A stretch of 64,000 nucleotides of DNA from Nocardioides litoris (GCF_006346315.1 NZ_VDMR01000008.1:62001-126000), one strand, 5' to 3'. Positions 8,703 to 18,531 are shown, counted from the stretch's first letter. The notes: a model not told the origin generated them from the letters alone. Made by a program: numbers and translations.

Positions 8703-8708
8703 GTAGGG
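8703..8708 (+). promoter_or_regulatory. Putative -10 box of the gap promoter
   Basis: TAGGGT matches TANNNT and lies 40 bases before the gap GTG, which itself has a clear ribosome site (CAGGAG). No convincing -35 is seen, so this is a candidate only. Confidence 0.35.
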
Positions 8709-8748
8709 TCGTGGACGACGCACCCACGAGCCTCAGGAGCAGATCGCA

Positions 8749-9744
<996 letters not shown>

Positions 9745-9745
9745 C

Positions 9746-10945
9746 GTGGGGGACTACTCCTCCCTGGGCGACGTGGCGGGCAAGCGGGTCCTGGTCCGCA
9801 GCGACCTGAACGTGCCGCTCGACGGCGACCGCATCACCGACGACGGGCGCATCCGCGCCTCGGTGCCGACCATCCGCGCCCTGGCCGACGCCGGGGCGCG
9901 GGTGGTCGTCGCGGCCCACCTCGGCCGCCCGAAGGGCGCCCCCGAGGACCGCTACTCGCTGCGCCCCGTCGCCGCTCGCCTCGGTGAGCTGCTCGGCTCC
10001 GAGGTCGCGTTCGCCACCGACACCGTCGGCGAGTCCGCTCGCGCGACCGTCGACGGGCTGGCCGACGGCCAGGTCGCGGTGCTGGAGAACGTCCGGTTCA
10101 ACCCGGGCGAGACCAGCAAGGACGAGGCCGAGCGCGGCGCGTTCGCGGACGAGCTGGCGACCCTCGCCGACGCGTTCGTCTCCGACGGGTTCGGCGTCGT
10201 GCACCGCAAGCAGGCCAGCGTGTACGACGTCGCGCAGCGCCTCCCGCACGCGATGGGCGGCCTGGTCGCGACCGAGATCGACGTCCTGCGGCGACTGACG
10301 GTCGAGCCCGAGCGGCCCTACGTGGTCGTGCTGGGCGGGTCGAAGGTCTCCGACAAGCTCGGCGTCATCGACAACCTGCTCGGCAAGGCCGACAAGCTGC
10401 TCGTCGGCGGCGGCATGGTCTTCACCTTCCTCAAGGCCCAGGGCCACGAGGTCGGCAAGAGCCTGCTCGAGGAGGACCAGCTCGACACCTGCCGCGACTA
10501 CCTGCGGCGCGCCGAGGAGTCCGGCGTGCAGATCCTGCTGCCGGGCGACGTCGTGGTCGACACGGAGTTCCCCTCCGGTGACCGCACGCCCGAGCCTGTC
10601 GTGGTCCCGGCCGAGCAGATCCCCGCCGACGCGCTGGGCCTCGACATCGGCCCGGCCTCGGCTGCCGACTTCGCGGCCGCGCTGGCCGACGCCCGCACGG
10701 TGTTCTGGAACGGCCCGATGGGCGTCTTCGAGGTCGCGCAGTTCTCCGACGGCACCCGCGCCGTGGCCCAGGCGCTGACCGAGGTCGACGGCCTCTCCGT
10801 CGTCGGCGGCGGCGACTCCGCCGCGGCGGTCCGCGCCCTCGGCTTCGACGAGGACGCGTTCGGACACATCTCCACCGGCGGTGGCGCCTCCCTCGAGTAC
10901 CTCGAGGGCAAGGAGCTCCCCGGCATCACGGTCCTGGAGGGCTGA
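9746..10945 (+). CDS. pgk: Phosphoglycerate kinase
   Basis: Phosphoglycerate kinase transfers phosphate from 1,3-bisphosphoglycerate to ADP, the first ATP-yielding step of glycolysis. The 399-residue protein has the substrate-binding signature V-L-V-R-S-D-L-N-V-P-L near residue 15, A-A-H-L-G-R-P-K-G-A near residue 55, and the C-terminal nucleotide site with G-G-G-D-S-A-A-A and the hinge H-I-S-T-G-G-G-A-S. The GTG start lies one base after the gap stop; the alternative of a later start would cut the first strand of the fold. tpiA follows three bases downstream. Standard length, cytoplasmic. Confidence 0.98.
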   Translation: MGDYSSLGDVAGKRVLVRSDLNVPLDGDRITDDGRIRASVPTIRALADAGARVVVAAHLGRPKGAPEDRYSLRPVAARLGELLGSEVAFATDTVGESARATVDGLADGQVAVLENVRFNPGETSKDEAERGAFADELATLADAFVSDGFGVVHRKQASVYDVAQRLPHAMGGLVATEIDVLRRLTVEPERPYVVVLGGSKVSDKLGVIDNLLGKADKLLVGGGMVFTFLKAQGHEVGKSLLEEDQLDTCRDYLRRAEESGVQILLPGDVVVDTEFPSGDRTPEPVVVPAEQIPADALGLDIGPASAADFAAALADARTVFWNGPMGVFEVAQFSDGTRAVAQALTEVDGLSVVGGGDSAAAVRALGFDEDAFGHISTGGGASLEYLEGKELPGITVLEG

Positions 10946-10948
10946 GGC

Positions 10949-11761
10949 ATGGCGGCGGCATCGAGCAAGGCCGGCGGGCGCGTCCCGCTCATGGCAGGCA
11001 ACTGGAAGATGAACCTCAACCACCAGGAAGCGGTGGTGCTGGTCCAGAAGCTGGCCTGGACGCTCAGCGACAAGAAGCACGACTTCGCCCGCGTCGAGGT
11101 CGTCGTGGTCCCGCCCTTCACCGACCTGCGGTCGGTGCAGACGCTGGTCGACGGCGACCGGCTGTCCATCCGGTACGGCGCCCAGGACGTCTCCGTGCAC
11201 GAGTCGGGCGCCTACACCGGTGAGGTGTCGGCCGCGATGCTGGCCAAGCTCGGCTGCTCCTACGTCGTCGTGGGCCACTCCGAGCGCCGTCAGCACCACG
11301 CCGAGACCGACGAGGTCGTCAACGCCAAGGCGCACGCGGCCCTCGCGGCCGGCATGACGCCGATCGTGTGCGTGGGGGAGGGCCTCGAGGTCCGCCAGGC
11401 CGGGGAGCACGTGCCCCACACCATGGCGCAGGTCGCGGGCTCCCTCGCCGGCTTCTCCGCCGAGCAGGTGGCCGGGCTCGTCGTCGCCTACGAGCCCGTC
11501 TGGGCCATCGGCACCGGCGAGGTCGCCACCCCGGAGGACGCCCAGGAGGTCTGCCAGGCCATCCGTGGCCAGGTGGCCGAGGCACACGGCGAGGCCGCCG
11601 CGGCCGGCGTACGGGTCCTCTACGGCGGCTCGGTGAAGTCCTCCAACGTCGCCGGCATCATGGCGCAGGCCGACGTGGACGGCGCGCTGGTCGGTGGCGC
11701 GAGCCTGCAGGTCGACGAGTTCGGTGGCATCTGCCGCTACCTCGACCTGCCGTCGGTGTGA
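10949..11761 (+). CDS. tpiA: Triosephosphate isomerase
   Basis: Interconverts dihydroxyacetone phosphate and glyceraldehyde 3-phosphate. All catalytic residues are present in the 270-residue chain: Asn18 and Lys20 in A-G-N-W-K-M-N, the electrophile His110 in V-V-G-H-S-E-R-R, and the base Glu182 in A-Y-E-P-V-W-A-I-G-T-G, plus the phosphate-binding L-Y-G-G-S-V near the end. The N-terminus has about 14 extra residues before the first strand, so a later start is conceivable, though none is clearly better. It closes the gap-pgk-tpiA operon, three bases after pgk, and is followed by secG 82 bases downstream behind its own promoter. Confidence 0.98.
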   Translation: MAAASSKAGGRVPLMAGNWKMNLNHQEAVVLVQKLAWTLSDKKHDFARVEVVVVPPFTDLRSVQTLVDGDRLSIRYGAQDVSVHESGAYTGEVSAAMLAKLGCSYVVVGHSERRQHHAETDEVVNAKAHAALAAGMTPIVCVGEGLEVRQAGEHVPHTMAQVAGSLAGFSAEQVAGLVVAYEPVWAIGTGEVATPEDAQEVCQAIRGQVAEAHGEAAAAGVRVLYGGSVKSSNVAGIMAQADVDGALVGGASLQVDEFGGICRYLDLPSV

Positions 11762-11830
11762 CCTCGGCGCCCGCCCGGGATCGACACCCCCGCCGGTGTG
11801 CCCGATCGCCCTTTGTCGTCGGTCCTGACG

Positions 11831-11836
11831 TAGGAT
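11831..11836 (+). promoter_or_regulatory. Putative -10 box of a leaderless secG promoter
   Basis: TAGGAT fits TANNNT and is followed by exactly seven bases and then the GTG start of secG. This is the geometry of leaderless actinobacterial transcripts, where the start codon is the first transcribed triplet. No Shine-Dalgarno sequence is seen. A -35 at normal spacing is not obvious. Confidence 0.5.
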
Positions 11837-11843
11837 CCCCGAC

Positions 11844-12080
11844 GTGAACGCGGACCTGATCCTCACCGTCATCCTCCTGCTGGCCAGCGCCCTGATGATC
11901 CTGCTGGTGCTCCTCCACAAGGGACGCGGTGGCGGTCTGAGCGACATGTTCGGCGGCGGTGTGTCGAGCTCGCTCGGCGGGTCGTCGGTGGCCGAGCGCA
12001 ACCTCGACCGGTTCACGATCGGCACCGGCATGGTCTGGTTCGCCTGCGTCATCGCGCTGGGGCTGCTCAAGGCCTACTGA
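11844..12080 (+). CDS. secG: Protein translocase subunit SecG
   Basis: SecG is the small accessory subunit of the SecYEG channel, improving protein translocation by its two membrane helices. The 78-residue protein has helix one at about residues 4-24 (L-I-L-T-V-I-L-L-L-A-S-A-L-M), the family H-K-G-R-G-G-G-L-S-D-M-F-G cytoplasmic loop, and helix two near 58-76. The loop motif and size are diagnostic. The GTG start is placed seven bases after a -10 box. secG downstream of tpiA is the usual actinobacterial order; rbpA follows 60 bases later. Confidence 0.95.
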   Translation: MNADLILTVILLLASALMILLVLLHKGRGGGLSDMFGGGVSSSLGGSSVAERNLDRFTIGTGMVWFACVIALGLLKAY

Positions 12081-12140
12081 GGCCACGGCAGCACGTCCCC
12101 GCGCACACCCCCATAACCAAGAGAACACAGGAGCAACCCC

Positions 12141-12500
12141 ATGGCTGGTGGAGGAAACGCCATCCGCGGCAGTCGAGTCGGCGCCGGTCCGATGGGCGAG
12201 GCCGAGCGCGGCGAGGCCGCGCCCCGGCAGGCCGTCACCTACTTCTGCTCGCACGAGCACCGTTCGGTCGTGACCTTCTCGGTCGAGGCCACCGTCCCGG
12301 AGTCGTGGGACTGCCCCAAGTGCGGCCTCCCGGCCTCGCTCGACTCCGACAACCCGCCGCCGGCGCCGAAGATCGAGCCCTACAAGACCCACCTGGCCTA
12401 CGTGAAGGAGCGCCGCTCCGACGCCGAGGCCGAGGTCATCCTCGACGAGGCCATCCAGCTGCTCCGCAGCCGCCGCAAGTCGGGCGAGGTCATCTTCTGA
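12141..12500 (+). CDS. rbpA: RNA polymerase-binding protein RbpA
   Basis: RbpA is an actinobacterial transcription factor that binds RNA polymerase and group 1 sigma factors, stabilises open promoter complexes and affects rifampicin tolerance. The 119-residue sequence has its hallmarks: a flexible N-terminal tail (M-A-G-G-G-N-A-I-R-G-S-R-V-G), a core domain with Cys residues (Y-F-C-S-H-E-H and W-D-C-P-K-C-G), and the C-terminal sigma-interacting part with E-R-R-S-D-A-E-A and the helix ending in R-R-K-S-G-E. It is preceded by a GGAG-like ribosome site (AGGAGC) and followed 37 bases later by a strong hairpin. The family is restricted to actinobacteria and supports that placement for the organism. 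Confidence 0.97.
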   Translation: MAGGGNAIRGSRVGAGPMGEAERGEAAPRQAVTYFCSHEHRSVVTFSVEATVPESWDCPKCGLPASLDSDNPPPAPKIEPYKTHLAYVKERRSDAEAEVILDEAIQLLRSRRKSGEVIF

Positions 12501-12537
12501 CCTCGTGCTGACGGGGCCGGACCCCAGCGACACGCCG

Positions 12538-12571
12538 ACGGCGCCGTGACCCCCCGGGGTCACGGCGCCGT
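12538..12571 (+). terminator. Perfect 16-bp stem-loop after rbpA
   Basis: ACGGCGCCGTGACCCC and its exact reverse complement are separated by only two bases, so the whole 34-base stretch is a near-perfect palindrome. It starts 37 bases past the rbpA stop. There is no long T tract (TCGTGCTGTG follows), as is usual for high-GC terminators. It probably ends the secG-rbpA transcript. Confidence 0.75.
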
Positions 12572-12625
12572 CGTGCTGTGCTAACTTGATCGAGTCAGTG
12601 CAGATTGAGCAGGAAGGCTCGGGCC

Positions 12626-12787
12626 ATGGCCACCCATCGCTCCCTCCGTCCCGTCGACGTCGCGACGGGCGTCATCAGCGGCGGCCTCGCGGCCGCGTTC
12701 CTCACCCTGGCCGTCGTGGCGGCCGTCCCGGACCAGCCGACCACCACGGTCGACGTCATCGGCTCCGCGGCCCCTGCGGGCCGCTAG
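12626..12787 (+). CDS. Small single-helix membrane protein
   Basis: A 53-residue protein with one hydrophobic helix (roughly residues 12-34, V-A-T-G-V-I-S-G-G-L-A-A-A-F-L-T-L) and a short Thr/Ala-rich outer tail. A TTG 21 bases upstream is in frame, but ATG 12626 has an AGGAAGG ribosome site nine bases before it, so I prefer the ATG. A possible -10 (TAACTT) lies between the rbpA terminator and this gene. I recognise no family. It is convergent with pgl, which ends 22 bases beyond. Real-gene status rests on the ribosome site and the coherent helix. Confidence 0.55.
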   Translation: MATHRSLRPVDVATGVISGGLAAAFLTLAVVAAVPDQPTTTVDVIGSAAPAGR

Positions 12788-12809
12788 CCGCCGGGTCGGG
12801 CTCCCGGTC

Positions 12810-13535
12810 TCAGCCAGGGAGCTGCGAGGCGGATCCGGCGTCGAGCCACCAGACGGTCTCGGCGCCGCCCCGCACGCCGCGGGCCGGCGTCTCGTCGACG
12901 GTGCCCGTCACTGCCAGTGCGCGGGCGACCGCCTCGGCCTTGCCCTCGCCCGACGCCAGGAACCACACCGCGTCGGCCCGGTTGAGGCGGGCCAGGGTCA
13001 GGCTGACCCGCTCGGGCGGGGGCTTGGGGGAGTCGGTCACCGCGACCGCGTCGGCGTCGCCGACCTCCAGCGCGGGGTGGCCGGGGAAGAGCGAGGCGAC
13101 GTGGCCGTCGGGCCCGACGCCCAGCATCAGCACGTCGAACGACCCGCTGCCGTGGGAGCGCAGCGTGTCGGCGTACGACGACGCGGCCTCCTCGACGGAG
13201 CCGGCGTCGTCGGTGGACGGCACGGTGTGCACCTGCGTGGCGCCGACGGCGTCGAGGAACGCCGCCCGCGCCTGGCCGACGTTGCGGTCGGGGGAGTCGG
13301 CGGCCACGAACCGCTCGTCGCCGAACCACAGCACGACGCGGGTCCAGTCGACCCCCGAGGCGGGGGAGAGCCGGGCGACCTCGCGGTGGACGGCGTCGGC
13401 GATGGTGCCGCCGGTCAGGGCGACCTGGGGTTCGCGGCCGTCGGCCTGCAGGGCCACCAACCTGGCCAGGAGGGCGGCCGCGATCGCCGACGCGAGGCTC
13501 TCGGCGTCGTCGTGGCGGCGCGTCTCGGGCGTCAC
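12810..13535 (-). CDS. pgl: 6-phosphogluconolactonase
   Basis: Hydrolyses 6-phosphogluconolactone in the oxidative pentose phosphate pathway. The 241-residue chain has the DevB/SOL family pattern: L-T-G-G-T-I-A near residue 42, W-F-G-D-E-R-F-V near 70, and the signature G-V-G-P-D-G-H-V-A-S-L-F-P-G-H at about 139-153. The frame is open far upstream through the pgi region, so I set the start at GTG 13535, which overlaps the pgi stop (GTGA) and matches the family N-terminus. It is the last gene of the leftward tkt-tal-pgi-pgl operon. Remarkably, the enzyme that makes its substrate (zwf) and its partner opcA are not beside it. Confidence 0.93.
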   Translation of the reverse strand: MTPETRRHDDAESLASAIAAALLARLVALQADGREPQVALTGGTIADAVHREVARLSPASGVDWTRVVLWFGDERFVAADSPDRNVGQARAAFLDAVGATQVHTVPSTDDAGSVEEAASSYADTLRSHGSGSFDVLMLGVGPDGHVASLFPGHPALEVGDADAVAVTDSPKPPPERVSLTLARLNRADAVWFLASGEGKAEAVARALAVTGTVDETPARGVRGGAETVWWLDAGSASQLPG

Positions 13536-15208
13536 CGGCGGTGCTCCCGGTAGTAGGCGACCAGCGCGCGGGTCGAGGGGTCCTGCTCGGCCGCCGCGGC
13601 CTCGTCGCCGGCGACGACCGGCCCGAGCTGCTGGGCCAGCTGCTTGCCGAGCTCGACGCCCCACTGGTCGAAGCTGTCGATGCCCCACACCACGCCCTGG
13701 GTGAAGGTGATGTGCTCGTAGAGCGCGACCAGCTGGCCGAGCACCGACGGCGTCAGCGCGGGCGCCATGATCGAGGCCGTCGGTCGGTTGCCGGTGAAGG
13801 TGCGGGCCGCGACGAGGGCCTCGTCGGTGGTGCCTTCCTCGCGGACCTCCTCGGGCGTCTTGCCGAAGGCCAGGGCCCGGGTCTGGGCGAAGAAGTTGGC
13901 CAGGAACAGCTCGTGCACGTCCTGCTGCTTGCCGTCGACCTCGTCGGTCAGCTCGTAGGAGGGCTGGGCGAAGGCGATGAAGTCGGCCGGGATGACCCGG
14001 GTGCCCTGGTGGATGAGCTGGTAGAACGCGTGCTGCCCGTTGGTCCCGGGCTCGCCCCAGAACACCTCGCCCGTGCCGGCGGTCACCGGGCTGCCGTCCC
14101 AGCGCACGCCCTTGCCGTTGGACTCCATCGTCAGCTGCTGCAGGTAGGCCGGGAAGCGGTGCAGGAGCTGGGCGTACGGGAGCACGGCGTGGGTCTGGGC
14201 GCCGAGGAAGTCGGCGTACCAGACGTTGAGCAGGCCCATCAGCACCGGCACGTTGCGCTCGAGCGGCGTCGTGCGCAGGTGCTCGTCGACGGCGTGCATG
14301 CCGGCCAGGAGCTCGGCGAAGCGCTCGGGGCCGATGGCCACGACGAGCGAGGTGCCGATGGCCGAGTCGAGGCTGTAGCGGCCCCCGACCCAGTCCCAGA
14401 ACCCGAAGGCGTTGTCGGGGTCGATGCCGAAGTCGGCCACCTTGTCGAGGGCGGTCGACACGGCGACGAAGTGACGGCGCACGGCGTCGTCGCGGTCGGT
14501 CCCCTCCGGCAGCCGGTCGAGCAACCAGGCCTTGGCGAGCCGGGCGTTGGTCAGCGTCTCCAGCGTCCCGAAGGTCTTGCTGGAGACGATGAACAGCGTG
14601 GTGCCGGGGTCGAGGTCGGCCAGCGTCGTGGCCGTGTCGGTGGGGTCGATGTTGCTGATGAACCGGCACTCGAGCCCGGGCTGGCGGTAGGGCGCAAGCG
14701 CCTCGTAGGCCATCACCGGACCGAGGTCGGACCCGCCGATCCCGATGTTGACCACCGTGCGGATGCGCTCGCCGGTGACGCCGGTCCACGCGCCGCTGCG
14801 GACCTGCTCGGCGAAGGCGTAGACCCGGCGCAGGACGTCGTGCACGTCGGCGACGACGTCCTGCCCGTCGACGGTCAGGGACGCGTCGGCGGGCAGCCTC
14901 AGCGCGGTGTGGAGGACGGCGCGGTCCTCGGTGGCGTTGACGTGGTCGCCGCGGAGCATGGCGTCACGGCGCTCCTCCACGCCGACCTGCCGGGCCAGGT
15001 CGAGCAGCGCCGCCAGCACGTCGCCGTCGACGAGGCCCTTGGACAGGTCGACGTGGAGGTCGGCGACGTCGTGGGTGAACCGCTCGACCCGCTCGGGGTC
15101 CGCGGCGAACCAGCCGCGCAGGTCGGGGCTGAACCCGTCGGCCAGGTCGCGGAGCCGCGCCCAGGCCGAGGTGGTCGTCGCGTCCACGGGGGCCTGGGCG
15201 TTGCTCAC
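13532..15208 (-). CDS. pgi: Glucose-6-phosphate isomerase
   Basis: Interconverts glucose 6-phosphate and fructose 6-phosphate. The 558-residue protein carries the phosphosugar-binding and catalytic signatures N-I-G-I-G-G-S-D-L-G-P, S-S-K-T-F-G-T-L-E-T, and G-I-D-S-F-D-Q-W-G-V-E-L-G-K. The frame is open 17 codons further, but those residues (Arg/Gly-rich) come from the tal gene; GTG 15208 overlaps the tal stop and gives V-S-N-A-Q-A-P, a plausible start. In many actinobacteria pgi lies elsewhere and zwf-opcA occupy this place, so its position between tal and pgl is unusual. Translation is coupled to both neighbours by four-base overlaps. Confidence 0.96.
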   Translation of the reverse strand: MSNAQAPVDATTTSAWARLRDLADGFSPDLRGWFAADPERVERFTHDVADLHVDLSKGLVDGDVLAALLDLARQVGVEERRDAMLRGDHVNATEDRAVLHTALRLPADASLTVDGQDVVADVHDVLRRVYAFAEQVRSGAWTGVTGERIRTVVNIGIGGSDLGPVMAYEALAPYRQPGLECRFISNIDPTDTATTLADLDPGTTLFIVSSKTFGTLETLTNARLAKAWLLDRLPEGTDRDDAVRRHFVAVSTALDKVADFGIDPDNAFGFWDWVGGRYSLDSAIGTSLVVAIGPERFAELLAGMHAVDEHLRTTPLERNVPVLMGLLNVWYADFLGAQTHAVLPYAQLLHRFPAYLQQLTMESNGKGVRWDGSPVTAGTGEVFWGEPGTNGQHAFYQLIHQGTRVIPADFIAFAQPSYELTDEVDGKQQDVHELFLANFFAQTRALAFGKTPEEVREEGTTDEALVAARTFTGNRPTASIMAPALTPSVLGQLVALYEHITFTQGVVWGIDSFDQWGVELGKQLAQQLGPVVAGDEAAAAEQDPSTRALVAYYREHRR

Positions 15209-16311
15209 TGCGCGGCCTTCTCCATCTGGCCCTCGACGGTCTCGACGAGCTCGGTCCACGACTTCTTGAACTTGTCGACGCCCTCGTGCTCGAGCGCGAC
15301 CAGGACGTCCTCGAAGTCGATGCCGACCTCACCGAGCTGCTCGAGCAGTGCCCGGGCCTCGTCGGCCTTGCCGGTGACCTGGTCACCGGTGACCTCGCCG
15401 TGGTCGGCGACCGCCTCGAGGGTCTTCTCCGGCATCGTGTTGACGGTGTCGGCGACGACGAGGTCGGTGACGTACATGGTGTCGGAGTAGTCGGGGTTCT
15501 TGACGCCGGTGGAGGCCCACAGCGGCCGCTGGGCGTTGGCGCCGGCCTGGGCCAGCTGCTGCCACCGGTCGCTGGCCACGACCTCCTGGAACGCGCCGTA
15601 GGCGACCCGGGCGTTGGCCACGGCGGCCTGGCCGCGCAGCCCGAGGGCCTCGTCGGTGCCGAGGGCCTCGAGCCGCTTGTCGATCTCGGAGTCGACGCGG
15701 GAGACGAAGAACGAGGCGACCGAGCGGATCTTGGACAGGTCGAGGCCGGCGTCACGGGCCTGCTCGAGCCCGGTGAGGTAGGCGTCCATGACCTCGCGGT
15801 AGCGCGCCTCGCCGAAGATCAGCGTCACGTTGACGCTGATGCCCTGGGCGGTGACGGCCGTGATGGCCGGGAGGCCCTCCTTGGTCGCGGGGATCTTGAT
15901 CAACGCGTTGGGCTTGTCGACCGCGGCCCACAGGGCCTGGGCCGAGGCGATGGTGCCCTCGGTGTCGTTGGCCAGGTCGGGCTCGACCTCGATCGAGACG
16001 CGGCCGTCGTCGGCGGTCGACTCGGCCACCGGGGCGAGCACGTCGCAGGCGTTGCGGACGTCCTCGGTGGTGAGCTCGAAGATCACCTTGTCGACCGCGG
16101 CGCCGTCGGCGACGAGCCCACGGACCTGGTCGTCGTACCGCTCGCCGTTGGCGATGGCCGAGGCGAAGATGGTCGGGTTGGTGGTGACGCCGACGACGTG
16201 CTTGTCCTTCACGAGCTCGGCGAGGTTGCCGGTCTCGATGCGCTCACGGGACAGGTCGTCGAGCCAGATGCTCACGCCGGCGTCGGCCAGCTGCTTGAGT
16301 CGGTCGGTCAT
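15205..16311 (-). CDS. tal: Transaldolase
   Basis: Transfers a dihydroxyacetone unit between sugar phosphates in the non-oxidative pentose phosphate pathway. The 368-residue protein belongs to the longer actinobacterial TalB-like type: G-V-T-T-N-P-T-I-F near residue 41, and the Schiff-base lysine Lys139 in N-A-L-I-K-I-P-A-T. The length and the R-V-S-I-E-V-E motif near residue 104 fit. It lies 53 bases after tkt and overlaps pgi by four bases, so the three genes are probably one transcript. The ATG at 16311 is preceded by a GGAGGAC-type ribosome site. Confidence 0.97.
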   Translation of the reverse strand: MTDRLKQLADAGVSIWLDDLSRERIETGNLAELVKDKHVVGVTTNPTIFASAIANGERYDDQVRGLVADGAAVDKVIFELTTEDVRNACDVLAPVAESTADDGRVSIEVEPDLANDTEGTIASAQALWAAVDKPNALIKIPATKEGLPAITAVTAQGISVNVTLIFGEARYREVMDAYLTGLEQARDAGLDLSKIRSVASFFVSRVDSEIDKRLEALGTDEALGLRGQAAVANARVAYGAFQEVVASDRWQQLAQAGANAQRPLWASTGVKNPDYSDTMYVTDLVVADTVNTMPEKTLEAVADHGEVTGDQVTGKADEARALLEQLGEVGIDFEDVLVALEHEGVDKFKKSWTELVETVEGQMEKAAQ

Positions 16312-16364
16312 GGGGGTCCTCCGTCAGGGGGTCGGTGGGGCGTCGGTCGGCTGCGCCGGGTGGC

Positions 16365-18467
16365 TCAGCCGGTGGTGACGCGGATGCTGTCGCGAGCGGC
16401 GTCGGCCACGGCCTGGGCCGTCACGCCGTACTCGGTGTAGATGCGGGCGTAGTCGGCCGACTGGCCGTAGCGGTCGATCGAGATGATCCGGCCGTGGTCG
16501 CCGACCAGCTCGCGCCAGCCCTGCTTGACGCCGGCCTCGACCGAGACGCGCGCCTTGACGGTGCCGGGGAGCACGGTCTCGCGGTAGGCCTCGTCCTGCT
16601 CCTCGAACCACTCCAGGCACGGCAGCGAGACCACCCGGGCCGCGATGCCGTCGGCGGCGAGCAGCTCGCGCGCCTCGACGGCGAGCTGCACCTCCGAGCC
16701 GGTGCCGATGAGGATGACGTCGGGGTCGCCGCTCTCGGCATCGAGCAGCACGTAGCCGCCGCGGGCCGTGCCCTCGGCCGAGGCGAAGCCGTCAGCGTCT
16801 CGCGGGAAGACCGGCACGTTCTGGCGGGACAGCGCAAGCGCTGCGGGGCGGTCGGTGTGGCCGAGGATCGTGCGCCAGGCCACGGCGACCTCGTTGGCGT
16901 CGGCGGGTCGGACGACGTCGAGGCCCGGCATGGCGCGCAGCGCCGCGAGGTGCTCGATCGGCTGGTGGGTCGGGCCGTCCTCGCCGAGCCCGATGGAGTC
17001 GTGGGTCCACACGTAGGTGGTCGGCAGCTTGCTCAGCGCCGCTACCCGGACGGCGCCACGCATGTAGTCGGAGAAGGTGAGGAAGGTACCCCCGAAGACG
17101 CGCGTCAGCTTGTCGGCCGCGATGCCGTTCATGATCGCGCCCATGCCGTGCTCGCGGATGCCGAAGTGCAGCACGCGGCCCCGGTAGGGGTCGGCCTTCC
17201 ACTCGTCGGTGCCGCCCGCCTCGGGCAGGAACGACGGGGCGTCCTCGATGGTCGTGTTGTTGGAGCCGGCCAGGTCGGCCGAGCCGCCCCAGAGCTCCGG
17301 CAGCAGGCCGGCGAGGGCGTTGATGACCTTGCCGGAGGCCGCGCGCGTGGCCACGCCCTTGGCGTCGGCGTCCCAGGTCGGCAGGGCGTCGCTGACGCCC
17401 TCGGGCAGCTCGCGGCGCTTGAGCCGGTGCAGCAGCTGCTCGGACTCGGGGTGCTCGGCGGCCCACGCGGCGTACCGCTGGTCCCACTCCTTGCCCCACG
17501 CGGCGCCGCGCTCGCGCAGCGACCGGGTGTGCTCGAGCACGTCGGCCGGCACCTCGAAGGTGGTGGTGGGGTCCCAGCCGAGGACCTCCTTGGTGGCCGC
17601 GACCTCGTCGGCACCCAGCGCGCTGCCGTGGGCCTTCTCGGTGCCCTGGGCGTTGGGGGCGGGCCAGGCGATCACGGTGTCGAGCACGACGAGCGACGGC
17701 TGGTCGGTGACCTCGCGGGCCGCGGCGATGGCGGCGTGCAGGGCCGGGACGTCCTCGCGGTACTCGGTGCCGCCCTGGGTCCAGTCGACGGTCTGCACGT
17801 GCCAGCCGTAGGCCTCGTAGCGGGCCGCGACGTCCTCGGTGAAGGCGATGTCGGTGTTGCCCTCGATCGAGATGCGGTTGCGGTCGTAGACGACGGTGAG
17901 GTTGCCCAGCTGCTGGGTGCCGGCGATGGAGCTGGCCTCGCCGCTCACGCCCTCCTGCAGGTCGCCGTCGGAGCACAGGGCGTAGACGTGGTGGTCGAAG
18001 ACGCCCTCGCCGCCCGGCGCGTCGGGCTCGAGCATGCCGTGGATGCGGCGGCCCGACATGGCCATGCCGACCGCGTTGGCCACGCCCTGGCCCAGCGGCC
18101 CGGTCGTGACCTCGACGCCGGCGGTGTGGCCGAGCTCGGGGTGGCCGGGCGTCTTGGAGCCCCAGGTGCGCAGCGCCTTGAGGTCCTCGAGCTCCAGGCC
18201 GAAGCCGCCGAGGTAGAGCTGGGTGTAGAGCGTGATGCTGGAGTGGCCGCACGAGAGCACGAACCGGTCGCGGGCGAGCCACTCCGGGTCGGCCGGGTCG
18301 TGGCGCATGACCTTCTGGAAGAGCAGGTAGGCGACCGGGGCGAGGCTCATGGCGGTGCCGGGGTGGCCGTTGCCCACCTTCTGCACGGCGTCCATCGCCA
18401 GCACTCGTGCGGTGTCCACCGCCTTCGCGTCCAGGTCGGTCCAGTCGAGTGCGGGGGTGGTGCTCAC
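16365..18467 (-). CDS. tkt: Transketolase
   Basis: A thiamine-diphosphate enzyme moving two-carbon units in the pentose phosphate pathway. The 700-residue chain shows the N-terminal G-H-P-G-T-A-M-S substrate loop near residue 33, the thiamine-binding S-D-G-D-L-Q-E-G-V-S-G-E near residue 166, and the central pyrimidine domain (R-E-H-G-M-G-A-I, T-H-D-S-I-G-L-G-E-D-G-P-T-H-Q-P). Full length, no gaps. The GTG start has an AGGAG ribosome site. It begins the leftward tkt-tal-pgi-pgl operon and is divergent from ctaB, an arrangement shared with mycobacteria. Confidence 0.98.
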   Translation of the reverse strand: MSTTPALDWTDLDAKAVDTARVLAMDAVQKVGNGHPGTAMSLAPVAYLLFQKVMRHDPADPEWLARDRFVLSCGHSSITLYTQLYLGGFGLELEDLKALRTWGSKTPGHPELGHTAGVEVTTGPLGQGVANAVGMAMSGRRIHGMLEPDAPGGEGVFDHHVYALCSDGDLQEGVSGEASSIAGTQQLGNLTVVYDRNRISIEGNTDIAFTEDVAARYEAYGWHVQTVDWTQGGTEYREDVPALHAAIAAAREVTDQPSLVVLDTVIAWPAPNAQGTEKAHGSALGADEVAATKEVLGWDPTTTFEVPADVLEHTRSLRERGAAWGKEWDQRYAAWAAEHPESEQLLHRLKRRELPEGVSDALPTWDADAKGVATRAASGKVINALAGLLPELWGGSADLAGSNNTTIEDAPSFLPEAGGTDEWKADPYRGRVLHFGIREHGMGAIMNGIAADKLTRVFGGTFLTFSDYMRGAVRVAALSKLPTTYVWTHDSIGLGEDGPTHQPIEHLAALRAMPGLDVVRPADANEVAVAWRTILGHTDRPAALALSRQNVPVFPRDADGFASAEGTARGGYVLLDAESGDPDVILIGTGSEVQLAVEARELLAADGIAARVVSLPCLEWFEEQDEAYRETVLPGTVKARVSVEAGVKQGWRELVGDHGRIISIDRYGQSADYARIYTEYGVTAQAVADAARDSIRVTTG

Positions 18468-18511
18468 GGATCTCCTCAGCGTGCGGACGGGACGTCCTTC
18501 GGGTGGTGCCG

Positions 18512-18517
18512 AGCCTA
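18512..18517 (-). promoter_or_regulatory. Putative -10 box for the tkt operon
   Basis: Read on the minus strand this is TAGGCT, a TANNNT box 44 bases before the tkt start. It lies 14 bases from an oppositely directed TAGACT for ctaB, so the two promoters would be back to back. No strong -35 is seen. Confidence 0.35.
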
Positions 18518-18531
18518 CTCACGCCGCGGAG

